64,000 bases of DNA from Mycobacterium sp. 4858 (GCF_900240975.1 NZ_LT968775.1:496001-560000), one strand, 5' to 3'; positions 10,636 through 20,309 are shown, numbered from the stretch's first letter. The notes: generated by a model not told the origin, from the letters alone. Numbers and translations are program-made.

Positions 10636-11169
10636 ATGAGCATCGAGGTATCCAACGAGTCGGGCATCGACGTCTCCGAAACCGAGTTGATCAGCGTGGC
10701 ACGGTTTGTCATCGCCAAGATGGACGTCAACCCGGCCGCCGAGCTGTCGATGGTGCTGCTGGACACCGCGGCGATGGCCGACCTGCACATGCGCTGGATG
10801 GACCTGCCCGGGCCGACGGACGTGATGAGCTTCCCGATGGACGAGCTCGAGCCGGGAGGCCGGCCCGACGCCCCCGAGCCGGGGCCGTCGATGCTGGGCG
10901 ACATCGTGCTGTGCCCGGAATTCGCCGCCGGGCAGGCCGACGCGGCGGGCCACAGCCTGGGCCACGAGCTGGCGCTGCTGACCATCCACGGCGTGCTTCA
11001 TCTGCTGGGATACGACCACGGCGAGCCGGACGAGGAAAAGGAAATGTTCGCCCTGCAGGACCGGTTGCTCGAGGAATGGGTTGCCGAGCAGGTCGAGTCC
11101 TACCGGCAGGACCGCCAGCTGGAGCGGGACCGCCGGTTGCTGGACAAGTCGAGGTATTTCGACAATTGA
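10636..11169 (+). CDS. ybeY: Endoribonuclease YbeY (16S rRNA maturation)
   Basis: 177 residues. Zinc-dependent endoribonuclease needed for 3' processing of 16S rRNA and ribosome quality control. The metal-binding motif HxxxHxxxxxH is complete: [11 protein letters not shown] with His118, His122 and His128. The upstream [14 protein letters not shown] and GDIVLCPE segments are also family signatures. The C-terminal extension after residue 140 is rich in Arg, Glu and Gln and likely helical. Its stop overlaps a TTG start of the next gene (TTGA), suggesting translational coupling to the secreted protein downstream. Confidence 0.96.
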   Translation: MSIEVSNESGIDVSETELISVARFVIAKMDVNPAAELSMVLLDTAAMADLHMRWMDLPGPTDVMSFPMDELEPGGRPDAPEPGPSMLGDIVLCPEFAAGQADAAGHSLGHELALLTIHGVLHLLGYDHGEPDEEKEMFALQDRLLEEWVAEQVESYRQDRQLERDRRLLDKSRYFDN

Positions 11170-12442
11170 GCCGACTTCGAATACTGGGAATCGCGGCCGC
11201 GGCCGCCATCACCTTCGCACCGATCACGTTGGTGGCCACCACGATCGGTGCGGCGGAGGCGGCCCCCTGCGCCGGCAACGGGTCGAACCCGGCCAGCTGC
11301 AATTGGTGTCAGTATCTCGTGGCGCAGTACCACACCTCCAACGTGTGCTCCCAGGACGCGCCGCCCCGCCGGGCTCAGCCGTCCCCGACCCCGGTGCAGG
11401 TCCCCGAGCTCCCGCCGTAGAGCCGGTGCATGCGCCGCCGGTCATCCCCCCGAACCTGCCGCCCCCCAACGCGGTCCCGACGATCAGTCCGCCGGGACCC
11501 GACGCGTCGAGGAACGTCTCGGTGGTGGCGCCGCCGCGGGGGCTGGACGTCGCGCCACAGGCCGTCGCGGGGGCCAAGACCGCGGCACCGACGCGCGTCA
11601 ATCCGGCCGACCCGCCGAAGCCGCCGACGCAGGTCGACTTCAACCAGCGGGTGCAGAACGTGGTCAACACCCACCGGGAGAACGTCGACGTCCTCAAGGT
11701 CGACAATCAGCGGCTGATCCGGCCCCGCCACTGGGACTACGTCGACTACGACGACGCCTATCGCCGCCCCGCGCTGTTCAACCCTCTCAAAGAGGGCATG
11801 GTCTTCCGCTACTCCTACAACGGCGCCGACCGGGAGGCGTACCTGCCGGCCGGAGCCCGCATCGTGCTGGACGCTGCGACTGTCGGCGTGGTTCCGTTCA
11901 CCGCGGTCGGTGACAGCTGGGTGGCGGCGGGCAGCTTCTATGGCGGTGGCTCGGTACCGCCGGACGGCTTCAACGGCCCCCCGCCGCCGGACTTCAAGCC
12001 GCCGGCGCCGCCCAAGGTGTATCAGAACGTGCTGGTCGCCGTCCCCGCCGCCAACCAGATCGTGGAATTGGGCCAGGTGACGGTGGTGGGGCCCGACACC
12101 AGCCAACCGGCGGGCAACCGGGACACCATGTTCATGCTCGACGACTCGACCCTGGCCTGGGGCCAGATCAACGACTCCAGCAGCGCCAACGCCCAGATCA
12201 GGGTGACGAAGACCCAGTCGCTGCCCGGCGCGGGGCCGACCGACGACGGCAGCTTCCTGGTGGTGCTGGCCGTCCGCCCGCACGAGGAGCCGCCGCAACC
12301 CGCCCAGCCCTGGTGGCCCTCGGCCCTGGGCTACGGGGCGCTGGGGGTGTTCGTCGGCCTCACCGCCTGGGCGCTCAACCGCAAGCGGAGTGACGACGAG
12401 GTACGGGAGCCCGTCAGCACGTCAAGGTCCTCCGGCAGTTGA
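11166..12442 (+). CDS. Unrecognised secreted Pro-rich protein with C-terminal membrane anchor; reading frame broken near 11350-11420
   Basis: Two overlapping frames look like halves of one gene. Frame A starts at TTG 11166, coupled to the ybeY stop. It encodes a signal peptide ([20 protein letters not shown]) and a short four-Cys segment ([19 protein letters not shown]), then stops at 11418-11420 after a Pro-rich run. Frame B is open to 12442. It continues the Pro-rich region ([15 protein letters not shown]) into a folded domain and ends with a membrane helix followed by RKRS. A C-terminal anchor with cytoplasmic Arg/Lys needs an export signal, which only frame A provides. One extra base, for example in a C run at 11401-11413, would join them. 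If intact it would be a type I envelope protein of about 425 residues. I do not recognise the family. Confidence 0.7.
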
Positions 12443-13752
12443 CCGGCCTGTCTTGGCTGCTCGGCGCGATGGCGCTGATCGCCATCGGCGGGCTGTTCGC
12501 GGCGATCGACGCCGCCATCAGCACGGTGTCGCTGGCCCGGGTCCAGGAGCTGGTGCGCGAGGAGCGACCCGGCGCGGTGTCGCTGGCGGAGGTGATGGCC
12601 GAGCGGCCGCGCTACATCAACCTGGTTGTGCTGCTGCGGATCACCTGCGAGGTCACGGCGACCGTGCTGCTGGTGCTGTTCCTGTACGACAACTTCGGGC
12701 TGAACTGGGCGTTGTTCGGCGCCGCGGCCACCATGGTGGTGATGAGCTTCGTCGTCATCGGGGTCGGGCCGCGCACCCTCGGCCGCCAGCACGCGTATTC
12801 CATCTCGTTGACGACGGCCGTTCCGCTGCGCCTCATTTCGTGGTTGTTGATGCCGTTGAGCCGGTTGCTGGTGGTCCTGGGTAATGCGCTGACGCCCGGC
12901 CGCGGCTTGCGCAACGGGCCGTTCGCGTCCGAGATCGAACTGCGCGAGGTCGTCGACCTGGCCCAGCAGCGCGGCGTGGTCGCCGCCGACGAACGCCGGA
13001 TGATCGAGTCGGTGTTCGAGCTCGGTGATACCCCGGCCCGCGAGGTGATGGTGCCGCGCACCGAGATGATCTGGATCGAAAGTGACAAGCTCGCCAGTCA
13101 GGCGCTGAACCTGGCGGTGCGCAGCGGGCATTCCCGCCTGCCCGTGATCGGGGAGAATGTCGACGACATCGTCGGCGTGGTATACCTCAAAGACCTTGTG
13201 CAGCAAAGCTTTTTGTCGGGTGACGGCGGCCGGGGCATCACCGTGGCGCAGGTGATGCGCCCGGCGGTCTTCGTACCGGACTCCAAGCCGCTGGACACGC
13301 TGCTGCGCGAAATGCAGCGGGACCGCAACCACATGGCCCTCCTGGTCGACGAGTACGGCGCGATAGCCGGCCTGGTGAGCATCGAAGACGTGTTGGAGGA
13401 GATCGTCGGCGAGATCGCCGACGAGTACGACCAGGCGGAGACGGCGCCGATAGAAGACCTGGGCGACAAACGTTTCCGCGTCTCGGCGCGGCTGCCGATC
13501 GAGGACCTCGGCGAGCTGTACGACGTGGACTTCGACGACGATCTCGACGTCGATACCGTCGGCGGTCTGCTCGCCCTGGAGCTGGGCCGGGTGCCCCTGC
13601 CGGGCGCCGAGGTGGTCTCGCACGGTTTGCGGCTGCAGGCCGAGGGCGGCACCGACCACCGCGGGCGGGTGCGGGTCGGGACCGTCCTGTTGAGCCCGGC
13701 CGAGCCGGAGTCCAACGGCTCCCGTGAACCCGGGGCGGACGAGCATGGCTGA
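12439..13752 (+). CDS. CorC/HlyC-type membrane protein with CBS pair (Rv2366c-like)
   Basis: 437 residues. The N-terminal DUF21/CNNM transmembrane domain (residues 1-150, hydrophobic stretches at about 8-25, 60-85 and 90-110) is followed by a CBS pair. The CBS region is seen from [15 protein letters not shown] to [29 protein letters not shown] small CorC/HlyC domain ends the protein ([15 protein letters not shown]). Related proteins act in Mg/Co homeostasis or export; the substrate is not established for mycobacteria. The TTG start at 12439 overlaps the previous stop (TTGA), repeating the coupling seen after ybeY. era begins 18 bases downstream, so ybeY, the secreted protein, this gene and era look like one operon. 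Confidence 0.92.
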   Translation: MTGLSWLLGAMALIAIGGLFAAIDAAISTVSLARVQELVREERPGAVSLAEVMAERPRYINLVVLLRITCEVTATVLLVLFLYDNFGLNWALFGAAATMVVMSFVVIGVGPRTLGRQHAYSISLTTAVPLRLISWLLMPLSRLLVVLGNALTPGRGLRNGPFASEIELREVVDLAQQRGVVAADERRMIESVFELGDTPAREVMVPRTEMIWIESDKLASQALNLAVRSGHSRLPVIGENVDDIVGVVYLKDLVQQSFLSGDGGRGITVAQVMRPAVFVPDSKPLDTLLREMQRDRNHMALLVDEYGAIAGLVSIEDVLEEIVGEIADEYDQAETAPIEDLGDKRFRVSARLPIEDLGELYDVDFDDDLDVDTVGGLLALELGRVPLPGAEVVSHGLRLQAEGGTDHRGRVRVGTVLLSPAEPESNGSREPGADEHG

Positions 13753-13770
13753 GCGGCGGGGTGGGGTGAC

Positions 13771-14670
13771 ATGACCGAATTCCATTCGGGCTTCGTCTGT
13801 TTGGTCGGCAGGCCCAACACCGGCAAGTCGACATTGACCAACGCGCTCGTCGGCACCAAGGTGGCGATCACCTCGACGCGGCCGCAGACCACCCGGCACA
13901 CCATCCGCGGAATCGTCCACCGCGACGACTTCCAGATCATCCTCGTCGACACGCCCGGCCTGCACCGGCCGCGCACCCTGCTGGGCAAGCGGCTCAACGA
14001 CCTCGTGCGCGACACCTACGCCGAAGTCGACGTCATCGGGTTGTGCATCCCGGCCGACGAGGCGATCGGTCCGGGGGACAGGTGGATCGTCGACCAAATC
14101 CGTTCGACCGCAGCGAAAACGACGCTGGTGGCCATCGTCACCAAGATCGACAAGGTGCCCAGGGACCGGGTGGCCGCCCAGTTGGTCGCGGTCAGTGAAC
14201 TCGTCGGCGACTCGGCCGAGATCGTGCCCGTCTCTGCGACGACCGGGACGCAGGTAGACGTCCTGATCGACGTGCTGGCGGCGGCGCTGCCCGTCGGTCC
14301 GGCGTATTACCCCGACGGTGAGCTGACCGACGAACCCGAGGAGGTGCTGATGGCGGAGCTCATCCGCGAGGCAGCCCTGGAGGGGGTCCGCGACGAGCTG
14401 CCGCACTCGTTGGCGGTGGTCATCGACGAGGTCAGCCCGCGGGAGGACCGTGACGATCTGATCGACGTGCACGCGCTGCTCTACGTCGAGCGCGACAGCC
14501 AAAAGGGCATCATCATCGGCAAGGGCGGCGCCCGGCTGCGGGAGGTGGGTACTGCCGCGCGCGGCCAGATCGAAAAGCTGCTCGGCACCAAGGTGTACCT
14601 CGACCTGCGCGTCAAGGTCGCCAAGAATTGGCAGAGCGACCCCAAACAGCTTGGTCGGCTGGGCTTCTAG
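13771..14670 (+). CDS. era: GTPase Era (30S assembly)
   Basis: 299 residues. The GTPase domain shows G1 GRPNTGKST, G3 DTPG and G4 TKID. The C-terminal KH domain carries GIIIGKGGARLREVG and binds the 3' end of 16S rRNA. Era checks late 30S subunit maturation, fitting its position behind ybeY, phoH and rsmE. The ATG at 13771 follows GGGGTGAC; it lies 18 bases after the CorC-like gene. The protein ends WQSDPKQLGRLGF, a typical Era terminus. A stretch with coding character but no start follows immediately. Confidence 0.96.
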   Translation: MTEFHSGFVCLVGRPNTGKSTLTNALVGTKVAITSTRPQTTRHTIRGIVHRDDFQIILVDTPGLHRPRTLLGKRLNDLVRDTYAEVDVIGLCIPADEAIGPGDRWIVDQIRSTAAKTTLVAIVTKIDKVPRDRVAAQLVAVSELVGDSAEIVPVSATTGTQVDVLIDVLAAALPVGPAYYPDGELTDEPEEVLMAELIREAALEGVRDELPHSLAVVIDEVSPREDRDDLIDVHALLYVERDSQKGIIIGKGGARLREVGTAARGQIEKLLGTKVYLDLRVKVAKNWQSDPKQLGRLGF

Positions 14671-14801
14671 ACCGCCAGGACAAGGTCTTTTCACTGTCCG
14701 GTTCGGTCCTCGGCAAGGCCATGGGGGCGGCCAACCGCGTGCTGCCCGACAGCGTCAAAGCCGTTGGCAACCGCGTGATGTCGCGGCCGCGCGCCGGCTG
14801 A
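14670..14801 (+). pseudogene. Possible 3' gene remnant downstream of era
   Basis: A 44-codon open stretch with no start codon of its own ends at TGA 14799-14801. Its translation (DKVFSLSGSVLGKAMGAANR, then VLPDSVKAVGNRVMSRPRAG) has a natural protein composition and mycobacterial codon use, and resembles an amphipathic C-terminus. It could be the tail of a deleted gene. I cannot name the parent. It may also be chance, since high-GC DNA often has long open frames. Confidence 0.25.
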
Positions 14802-14813
14802 TCAGAGTCAGGG

Positions 14814-16271
14814 TCACACCAGCACCCGGATGGTCCGCAGCGACGGATCCGCCGCGTCGGGGACGTTCATCCCGGCCCGCACACCGGAACACAGGTAATC
14901 CAGCACGGCGTCGTTGAGGCGCTCGCCGGGCACCACGGCGGGAATCCCCGGCGGATACGGGGTGCATTGCTCGGCGGCGACGCGACCGGCGGCCCGGTCG
15001 GTCGGCACGGTCTCGACGCGCCCGAAGAACGCGTCGCGCGGCAGGCAGACCGTCTCCAGCTGCAGTTGCTCGGGTGACGGTAGGTCGATGGGCGGTGGCG
15101 GGTCGAATCCGTCGGCGGCCTTGCGCCAGTCCGTGAGCGCGTCGACGAGGCGGCCGGCGGTGTCGTAGTCGTCGGCCATGGACAGCGTCGCCAGAATGCG
15201 GCGGTGATCGCTCATCCCGGTGTCCAGGTGTGCGTGCTCGCGCAGCCAGTCATGGGCCTGATAACCCGAGGTGCCCGTCGCGGACACGTCCATCAACACC
15301 TGCAGCCGATCCAGGTCATGCGAGGCCTGCACGCCGAGCAACTCGTCGTCGAGCACCTTCACGTCGGGGATGGCTTCGATGTCGCGACGCAGCTGACGGG
15401 CGAGATCCAATGCACCGCCCAGCAATTCGTGCCCGCGCTGCACCATCTGGCGGCGCCAGCCGTCCATGGCGGCGTACACCAGGACGTTGGGGCTGGTGGT
15501 CATCAGCAGGTCCGCGCACGCCGAGAGCCGGTCCTGGTCGATCCGGTCGCCCTGCACGTGGAACGCGGAACCCTGCTCGAAACCTGCTCCCATCTTGTGA
15601 ATGCTGACCACGCAGACGTCCGCACCGGCGTCCATCGCCCACGTCGGCAGGTCCTCGTGGAACGGCAGGTGCGCGCCCCACGCCTCGTCGATGATCAACG
15701 GCTTGCCGCGCGCGTGGCACACCTCGGCGATCCCGGCGATGTCGGCACACGTGCCGTACGGGCTGGGGCTCACGACGAGCGCGCCGGCGGCATCGGGGTG
15801 CTTCTCCCAGGCCTCCTGCACCTGCTGCGGCGACGGTGGGTGCGAGAAATGATGCTCGGCGTCCCAGCGGGGGGTGATCCACCGGGGTTGCACGCCGGAG
15901 AAGATCAGCCCCGCCACTATCGACTTGTGGCTGTCGCGGCTGACCAGCAGGCTGCCGTCGCCGCCGGCCACGGCCATCATCGCCGCCTTGACCGACAGCG
16001 AGCTGCCGCAGGTGGAGAACCAGGCGACGTCGGCGCCCACGGCCTGGGCCATCAGGTCCTCGGCGTGCTTCAGGTATTGGTGGCTGGTCCTGCGGTCGTC
16101 CAGCCCGCCGCTGGCCAGCACGTCGTCGGCGAACGGCTCGCGGCCCAGGACCGCCAGGACCCGTTCATCGGTGCCGCGGCCCTGCCGGTGACCGGGCGGG
16201 GTGAACCCGTACCGGTTCTTCTCGCGGTAATCGACCAGCGCATCTAACAGCGGTGCATCAGATTGGTCCAT
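14814..16271 (-). CDS. PLP-dependent Orn/Lys/Arg decarboxylase-like protein
   Basis: 485 residues, fold-type I PLP enzyme of the major Orn/Lys/Arg decarboxylase group, short form like Bacillus SpeA. The start YGFTPPGHRQGRGTD is a family signature. The aldimine Lys is expected in VVSIHKMGAGFEQ, preceded by LIIDEAWGAHLPFH with the Asp that contacts the PLP ring nitrogen. The C-terminal part ends with YPPGIPAVVPGERL, also typical. Substrate (arginine, lysine or ornithine) cannot be told from sequence. A role in polyamine formation or acid resistance is inference. It lies between era and amiA2, where M. tuberculosis, as I recall it, has no gene of this type. 176 bases without features separate it from amiA2. 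Confidence 0.85.
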   Translation of the reverse strand: MDQSDAPLLDALVDYREKNRYGFTPPGHRQGRGTDERVLAVLGREPFADDVLASGGLDDRRTSHQYLKHAEDLMAQAVGADVAWFSTCGSSLSVKAAMMAVAGGDGSLLVSRDSHKSIVAGLIFSGVQPRWITPRWDAEHHFSHPPSPQQVQEAWEKHPDAAGALVVSPSPYGTCADIAGIAEVCHARGKPLIIDEAWGAHLPFHEDLPTWAMDAGADVCVVSIHKMGAGFEQGSAFHVQGDRIDQDRLSACADLLMTTSPNVLVYAAMDGWRRQMVQRGHELLGGALDLARQLRRDIEAIPDVKVLDDELLGVQASHDLDRLQVLMDVSATGTSGYQAHDWLREHAHLDTGMSDHRRILATLSMADDYDTAGRLVDALTDWRKAADGFDPPPPIDLPSPEQLQLETVCLPRDAFFGRVETVPTDRAAGRVAAEQCTPYPPGIPAVVPGERLNDAVLDYLCSGVRAGMNVPDAADPSLRTIRVLV

Positions 16272-16447
16272 CGGCTCGGAATACCCGCCTTGATGGGCGC
16301 TATGCGACCGTGGCCTCGAGCGACCCGTGTTCGCTGCACCGCTCCAGATCGTCGGATCGGTGCACCGCGGTCAATTACCCGGTGTGGTCTTCGGCAACCC
16401 AAGCCGCTCAAGCGAAGTCGACACCAGGCAGCGCACCGGTCGACGTT

Positions 16448-17947
16448 TCACCTCCGCGCCGGCGGTGCGCCCGCCACCGGCGGCGTGCCCGTTTCGGCGT
16501 TCCACCACATCGTGGGCTGCCTGGTCGACCATCCGCACACCGCCTCCAGCTCGGCGGCCAGCGAGATCAGCATGCCTTCGCTGTTGGCGGGCCCCATCAA
16601 CTGCACGCCGATCGGCAGCCCCTCGGAGGTGAATCCGGCCGGCACGTTGATCGACGGCCACCCCAGCACGTTCCACGCGAACGTGGCCGGGCACGCGGCG
16701 ATCATGGCCCGATCGGTGCCGAAGCTGCCCAACCGGTCGAACGCGCGCGCCAGCGGCGGCGGTTGGGCCGTGGTCGGGGCCAGGACGACGTCGACGATGT
16801 CGAAGATCGAACCCACCCGCCGCTGGAGGGCGGCTTCATGCCGGCGCGCGGTCCGCAGGATGGCCTGGCCCAGGACATGGCCCACGCGCAGGTTCGCCAG
16901 CGTGCGGGGGTCGAGGATCACGCCGTCGCCCAGTCGCTCCTCCCAATCCCGCAGGCCGGCGGTGGACCGCGCGAGGAAGTCCCACGACAGCCGCAGGCCG
17001 TAGTCGGGATTTCCGGGCACCACCGTGTGGCCGAGCAGCTCGAGCTGCGTGGCCACGGCTCGCGTCGCGGCCAGGATCTCGGGATGCAGCTTGGGCCGAA
17101 AACCGGTGTAGGGGAACCGCGTTGACAGCGCGATGTTCAGCGGGCCGGGCGCGATACCGACATAGTCGGACGCGGTGATCGGGGCGGGCTTGTGCCGGTC
17201 GCCCTCGACGTTGCCCGACGCCGCGTCGAGCACCAACGCCGCGTCGGCCACCGTGCGGGCCAGCACGCCGTTGACCGTGATGCCGTTGAACGCGTCCGGC
17301 AGCGGCCAGGTGGAGATGCGGCCACGCTGCGGTTTGATGCCGACCAGGTGCGTCCACGCGGCGGGGACGCGAATGCTGCCGGCGCCGTCGGAGCCGATCG
17401 CGGCGGTGACCAGCCCCGCGGCCACCGCGGCCGCGCTGCCCCCCGACGAGCCGCCCGGGGTGTGCCGGCGTGACCAGGGGTTACGGGTGTGCCCGAATCC
17501 GGGTCCGCTGGTGAACGGCCACTGACCCAGTTCGCAGGTGTTGGTCTTGCCGACGATCACCGCGCCCGCCGCCTTCAGGCGGCGAACGACCTCGGCGTCG
17601 TGGGTGGCGGGCGGGACATATCCCTCGGTGCCGAACGCGGTCGGCACCCCGGCAACGTCGACGTCGTCCTTGACCGCGATCGGGATGCCCAGCAACGGCG
17701 CCGTGTCCCCGGCCTCGCGGCGACGGTCGGCCGCCGCCGCGTCGGCCAGTGCCGACTCGGTGAGCACCACGCGGAAGGCGTTCAGCGTCGGCTGGCTCGC
17801 GTGGATGGCGTGCAGGGACCGGCGCACCAGTGTGACGGAGGTCACCGAGCGACTCGCCAGCTGATAGAGCAGGTCAGTCAGTGTGGGCAGGCGCTGGCCA
17901 CCGGATCCGAAAACGGACCCGGCACTCGACTCGGAAGCGCCAATCAC
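16448..17947 (-). CDS. amiA2: Amidase AmiA2
   Basis: 499 residues, amidase-signature family (hydrolysis of carboxamides to acids and ammonia). The Ser-cisSer-Lys triad is visible: Lys in PIAVKDDVDVAG, the glycine/serine motif TPGGSSGGSAAAVAAG, and the nucleophile region IGSDGAGSIRVPAAW. The C-terminal WPSINVPAGFTSEGLPIGVQ is also a family block. Sequence and place (divergent from recO) match mycobacterial AmiA2; the natural substrate is unknown. Compared with the M. tuberculosis protein it has a slightly longer C-terminus (TGTPPVAGAPPARR). The recO promoter must lie in the 62-base divergent gap. Confidence 0.93.
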   Translation of the reverse strand: MIGASESSAGSVFGSGGQRLPTLTDLLYQLASRSVTSVTLVRRSLHAIHASQPTLNAFRVVLTESALADAAAADRRREAGDTAPLLGIPIAVKDDVDVAGVPTAFGTEGYVPPATHDAEVVRRLKAAGAVIVGKTNTCELGQWPFTSGPGFGHTRNPWSRRHTPGGSSGGSAAAVAAGLVTAAIGSDGAGSIRVPAAWTHLVGIKPQRGRISTWPLPDAFNGITVNGVLARTVADAALVLDAASGNVEGDRHKPAPITASDYVGIAPGPLNIALSTRFPYTGFRPKLHPEILAATRAVATQLELLGHTVVPGNPDYGLRLSWDFLARSTAGLRDWEERLGDGVILDPRTLANLRVGHVLGQAILRTARRHEAALQRRVGSIFDIVDVVLAPTTAQPPPLARAFDRLGSFGTDRAMIAACPATFAWNVLGWPSINVPAGFTSEGLPIGVQLMGPANSEGMLISLAAELEAVCGWSTRQPTMWWNAETGTPPVAGAPPARR

Positions 17948-18009
17948 GGGGTACGAGACTAATCGGCGCGGATACCAGCATTGTCGCGGCGGGGTGCAAA
18001 ACTATTGTG

Positions 18010-18807
18010 ATGCGGCTGTATCGAGACCGGGCGGTGGTGTTGCGTCAACACAAGCTCGGCGAGGCCGACCGGATCGTCACCCTGCTCACCCGCGATCACG
18101 GGCTGGTTCGGGCGGTGGCAAAGGGGGTCCGTCGCACCCGCAGCAAATTCGGGGCGCGGCTGGAACCGTTCGCGCACATCGACGCGCAACTGCATCCCGG
18201 CCGCAACCTCGACATCGTCACCCAGGTTGTCTCGATCGACGCGTTCGCCACCGACATCGTCAGCGACTACGGCCGCTATACCTGCGGGTGCGCGATGCTG
18301 GAAACCGCCGAACGCCTCGCCGGTGAGGAGCGGGCCCCCGCCCCGGCCCTGCACCGGCTCACGGTGAGCGCGTTGCGGGCGGTGGCCGACGGCCGCCGGT
18401 CCCGGGACCTGCTGCTGGACGCCTATCTGCTGCGCGCCATGGGCATCGCCGGATGGGCGCCGGCGCTGACCGAGTGCGCGCGGTGCGCCACCCCGGGGCC
18501 GCATCGCGCGTTCCATGTCGGCGCCGGGGGCAGCGTCTGCGCACACTGCCGTCCGGCCGGTTCGACGACACCGCCGCCGGGCGTGCTGGATCTGATGTCC
18601 GCGCTGCACGACGGCGATTGGGAGTTCGCCGACAAGACCCCGCAATCGCACCGCAGCTACGTCAGCGGGCTGGTGGCCGCGCACCTGCAATGGCACCTGG
18701 AACGGCAGCTCAAGACGCTGCCACTGGTGGAGCGGACGTATCATGTCGACCGCGCCATCGCGCAGCGGCGTGCCGCGCTGGTCGAGCAGGATCTGGACTG
18801 TGGCTAG
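18010..18807 (+). CDS. recO: DNA repair protein RecO
   Basis: 265 residues. RecO anneals complementary strands and loads RecA onto SSB-coated DNA. The N-terminal OB fold begins [20 protein letters not shown], and [17 protein letters not shown] is a family block. Zinc ligands are seen as CARC (near residue 155) and CAHC (near 180). The ATG at 18010 gives the standard mycobacterial length; the preceding GTG would add one residue. The 3' end overlaps uppS by eight bases. Confidence 0.95.
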   Translation: MRLYRDRAVVLRQHKLGEADRIVTLLTRDHGLVRAVAKGVRRTRSKFGARLEPFAHIDAQLHPGRNLDIVTQVVSIDAFATDIVSDYGRYTCGCAMLETAERLAGEERAPAPALHRLTVSALRAVADGRRSRDLLLDAYLLRAMGIAGWAPALTECARCATPGPHRAFHVGAGGSVCAHCRPAGSTTPPPGVLDLMSALHDGDWEFADKTPQSHRSYVSGLVAAHLQWHLERQLKTLPLVERTYHVDRAIAQRRAALVEQDLDCG

Positions 18808-19693
18808 CAAGGCCGAGCGCAAGCTGGCGTCCATCGTCTTCCCGCAGCTGCCGCCCGCCCCCGACGACTACCCGACCTTCCCCGACAAGTCGACCTGGCC
18901 GGTCGTCTTCCCCGAACTGCCTTCATCCGCCGACGGTGGCCCGTGCCGCCCACCGCAACACATCTCGAAGGCCGCCGCTCCCCGGATCCCGGCCGACCGC
19001 TTGCCCAACCATGTGGCGATCGTGATGGACGGCAACGGCCGCTGGGCCACCCAACAGGGATTGAGCCGCACCGACGGCCACCGGGCAGGCGAGGCGGTGG
19101 TCATCGACATCGTCTGTGGCGCAATCGAAATCGGGGTCAAGTGGCTGAGCCTTTACGCATTCTCCACGGAGAACTGGAAGCGGTCGCCCGAGGAGGTCCG
19201 CTTTCTCATGGGCTTCAACCGCGATGTGGTGCGTATGCGCCGCGTGAACCTCAACGCGATCGGGGTCAAGATCCGCTGGGTGGGCTCGCGTCCACGGCTG
19301 TGGCGCAGTGTTATCAATGAATTGGCGATCGCGGAAGAGATGACGAAGGGCAACGACGTCATCACCGTCAACTACTGTGTCAACTACGGGGGGCGCGCCG
19401 AAATCGCGGATGCTACAAAGGAAATCGCGCGCTTGGCCGCCGCCGGCCGGCTGAACCCGGAGCGCATCACCGAGGCGACGGTGGCACAGCATCTGCAACG
19501 GCCCGACATCCCCGACGTGGACCTGTTCCTGCGGACGTCGGGGGAGCAGCGGTCCAGCAACTTCATGCTGTGGCAGGCGGCGTACGCCGAGTACATCTTC
19601 CAGGACAAGCTGTGGCCCGACTACGACCGCCGCGACTTGTGGGCGGCGTGCGAGGAATACGCTTCGCGCAACAGAAGATTCGGGAGCGCCTAG
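18800..19693 (+). CDS. uppS: Decaprenyl diphosphate synthase UppS (cis-prenyltransferase)
   Basis: 297 residues. It adds isoprene units in cis to build decaprenyl diphosphate, the lipid carrier for arabinogalactan and peptidoglycan precursors. Motifs: [13 protein letters not shown] with the catalytic Asp, [12 protein letters not shown], and [19 protein letters not shown] near the C-terminus. The N-terminal extension ([16 protein letters not shown]) is shared with the mycobacterial enzyme. GTG 18800 gives the expected length and overlaps the recO stop. Its own stop touches the GTG that opens a 57-bp tandem repeat. Confidence 0.95.
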   Translation: MASKAERKLASIVFPQLPPAPDDYPTFPDKSTWPVVFPELPSSADGGPCRPPQHISKAAAPRIPADRLPNHVAIVMDGNGRWATQQGLSRTDGHRAGEAVVIDIVCGAIEIGVKWLSLYAFSTENWKRSPEEVRFLMGFNRDVVRMRRVNLNAIGVKIRWVGSRPRLWRSVINELAIAEEMTKGNDVITVNYCVNYGGRAEIADATKEIARLAAAGRLNPERITEATVAQHLQRPDIPDVDLFLRTSGEQRSSNFMLWQAAYAEYIFQDKLWPDYDRRDLWAACEEYASRNRRFGSA

Positions 19694-19805
19694 TGGGGAC
19701 CGGAAGCGCGGCGGAGCCGGGCGCACCGGGTCCTCACGGGGATGATTCAGTGGGGACCGGAAGCGCGGCGGAGCCGGGCGCACCGGGTCCTCACGGGGAT
19801 GATCC
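19692..19805 (+). repeat. 57-bp tandem duplication (2 copies) between uppS and the YbjN-like gene
   Basis: Copies at 19692-19748 and 19749-19805 are identical apart from the last few bases. The period is 19 codons, so the frame is kept. Each unit begins with a GTG (19693 and 19750) in frame with the downstream ATG 19807, and ends with CACGGGGATGAT, a possible ribosome-binding site for the next start. If translated it adds [18 protein letters not shown] twice to the downstream protein. Confidence 0.9.
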
Positions 19806-19806
19806 G

Positions 19807-20235
19807 ATGCCGTCGTTGCAGGAGCGGCTGGCGTCGGTGCTCGGCGAAGTCCTTCCGGTCGAGGAGGAGTCCGACGGCGCGCTGACGGTGCGCCACGCCG
19901 GGACCATCGCGTCGTTGCGGGTGGTCCACATCGTCGACGACCTCGACCTCGTCTCGCTCACCCAGGTCGTGGCGTGGGATCTGCCCCTGACCAAGAAGAT
20001 CAGCGACCAGGTCGCCGGGCAGGCCCGTGACAGCAACTTCGGCAGCGTCACGCTCGTGGAGAAGGTCAACGCGAAGGCGGTGCAACGCAACTCGGGCAAG
20101 GGCGCGGCCAAGAGTGCCGACGTGATGCTGCGGTACAACTTTCCCGGCGCCGGCCTGACCGACGACGCGCTGCGCACCCTGATCCTGCTGGTGCTCGATA
20201 CGGGCGCCGGGATCCGCAGCGCGCTGACGGCCTGA
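19807..20235 (+). CDS. Conserved protein, probable YbjN-like fold (Rv2360c-like)
   Basis: 142 residues from ATG 19807, the length I recall for the M. tuberculosis homologue, which lies in the same place between uppS and zur. Sequence features: PSLQERLASVLGEVLPVEEE, then VVHIVDDLDLVSLTQVVAWDLP, and C-terminal DALRTLILLVLDTGAGI. The mix of acidic helices and strands resembles YbjN/sensory-transduction-type chaperone folds; this is a weak assignment. In-frame GTG starts at 19693 and 19750 would add one or two copies of a 19-residue repeat. Its ribosome-binding site lies inside the repeat. Function unknown. Confidence 0.8.
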   Translation: MPSLQERLASVLGEVLPVEEESDGALTVRHAGTIASLRVVHIVDDLDLVSLTQVVAWDLPLTKKISDQVAGQARDSNFGSVTLVEKVNAKAVQRNSGKGAAKSADVMLRYNFPGAGLTDDALRTLILLVLDTGAGIRSALTA

Positions 20236-20248
20236 CGGTTCACGGCCG

Positions 20249-20300
20249 CGAACGTGAAACTGGTTTCACGTTCGGCCGCGATCGTGAAGCCAGCTTCACG
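20249..20300. terminator. Twin hairpins between convergent genes (bidirectional terminator)
   Basis: Hairpin 1 has 12-bp arms, CGAACGTGAAAC and GTTTCACGTTCG, with a TG loop (20249-20274). Hairpin 2 has 8-bp arms, CGTGAAGC and GCTTCACG, with a CA loop (20283-20300). Both stems share CGTGAA, and GGCCGCGA precedes each stem, so they look like a duplicated element. There is no T tract, which is common for mycobacterial terminators. Position between convergent stop codons supports the role. Confidence 0.7.
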
Positions 20301-20309
20301 GCCGGCGGG

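Noticed and set aside
12331..14694. Very long open frame on the minus strand opposite the CorC-like gene and era
   Set aside because: The composition is that of an antisense shadow (rich in His, Arg, Gln and Asp), with no family motif; both plus-strand genes are well-known proteins.
15204..16247. Long plus-strand frame opposite the PLP decarboxylase
   Set aside because: No recognisable protein features; the minus strand has intact decarboxylase motifs.
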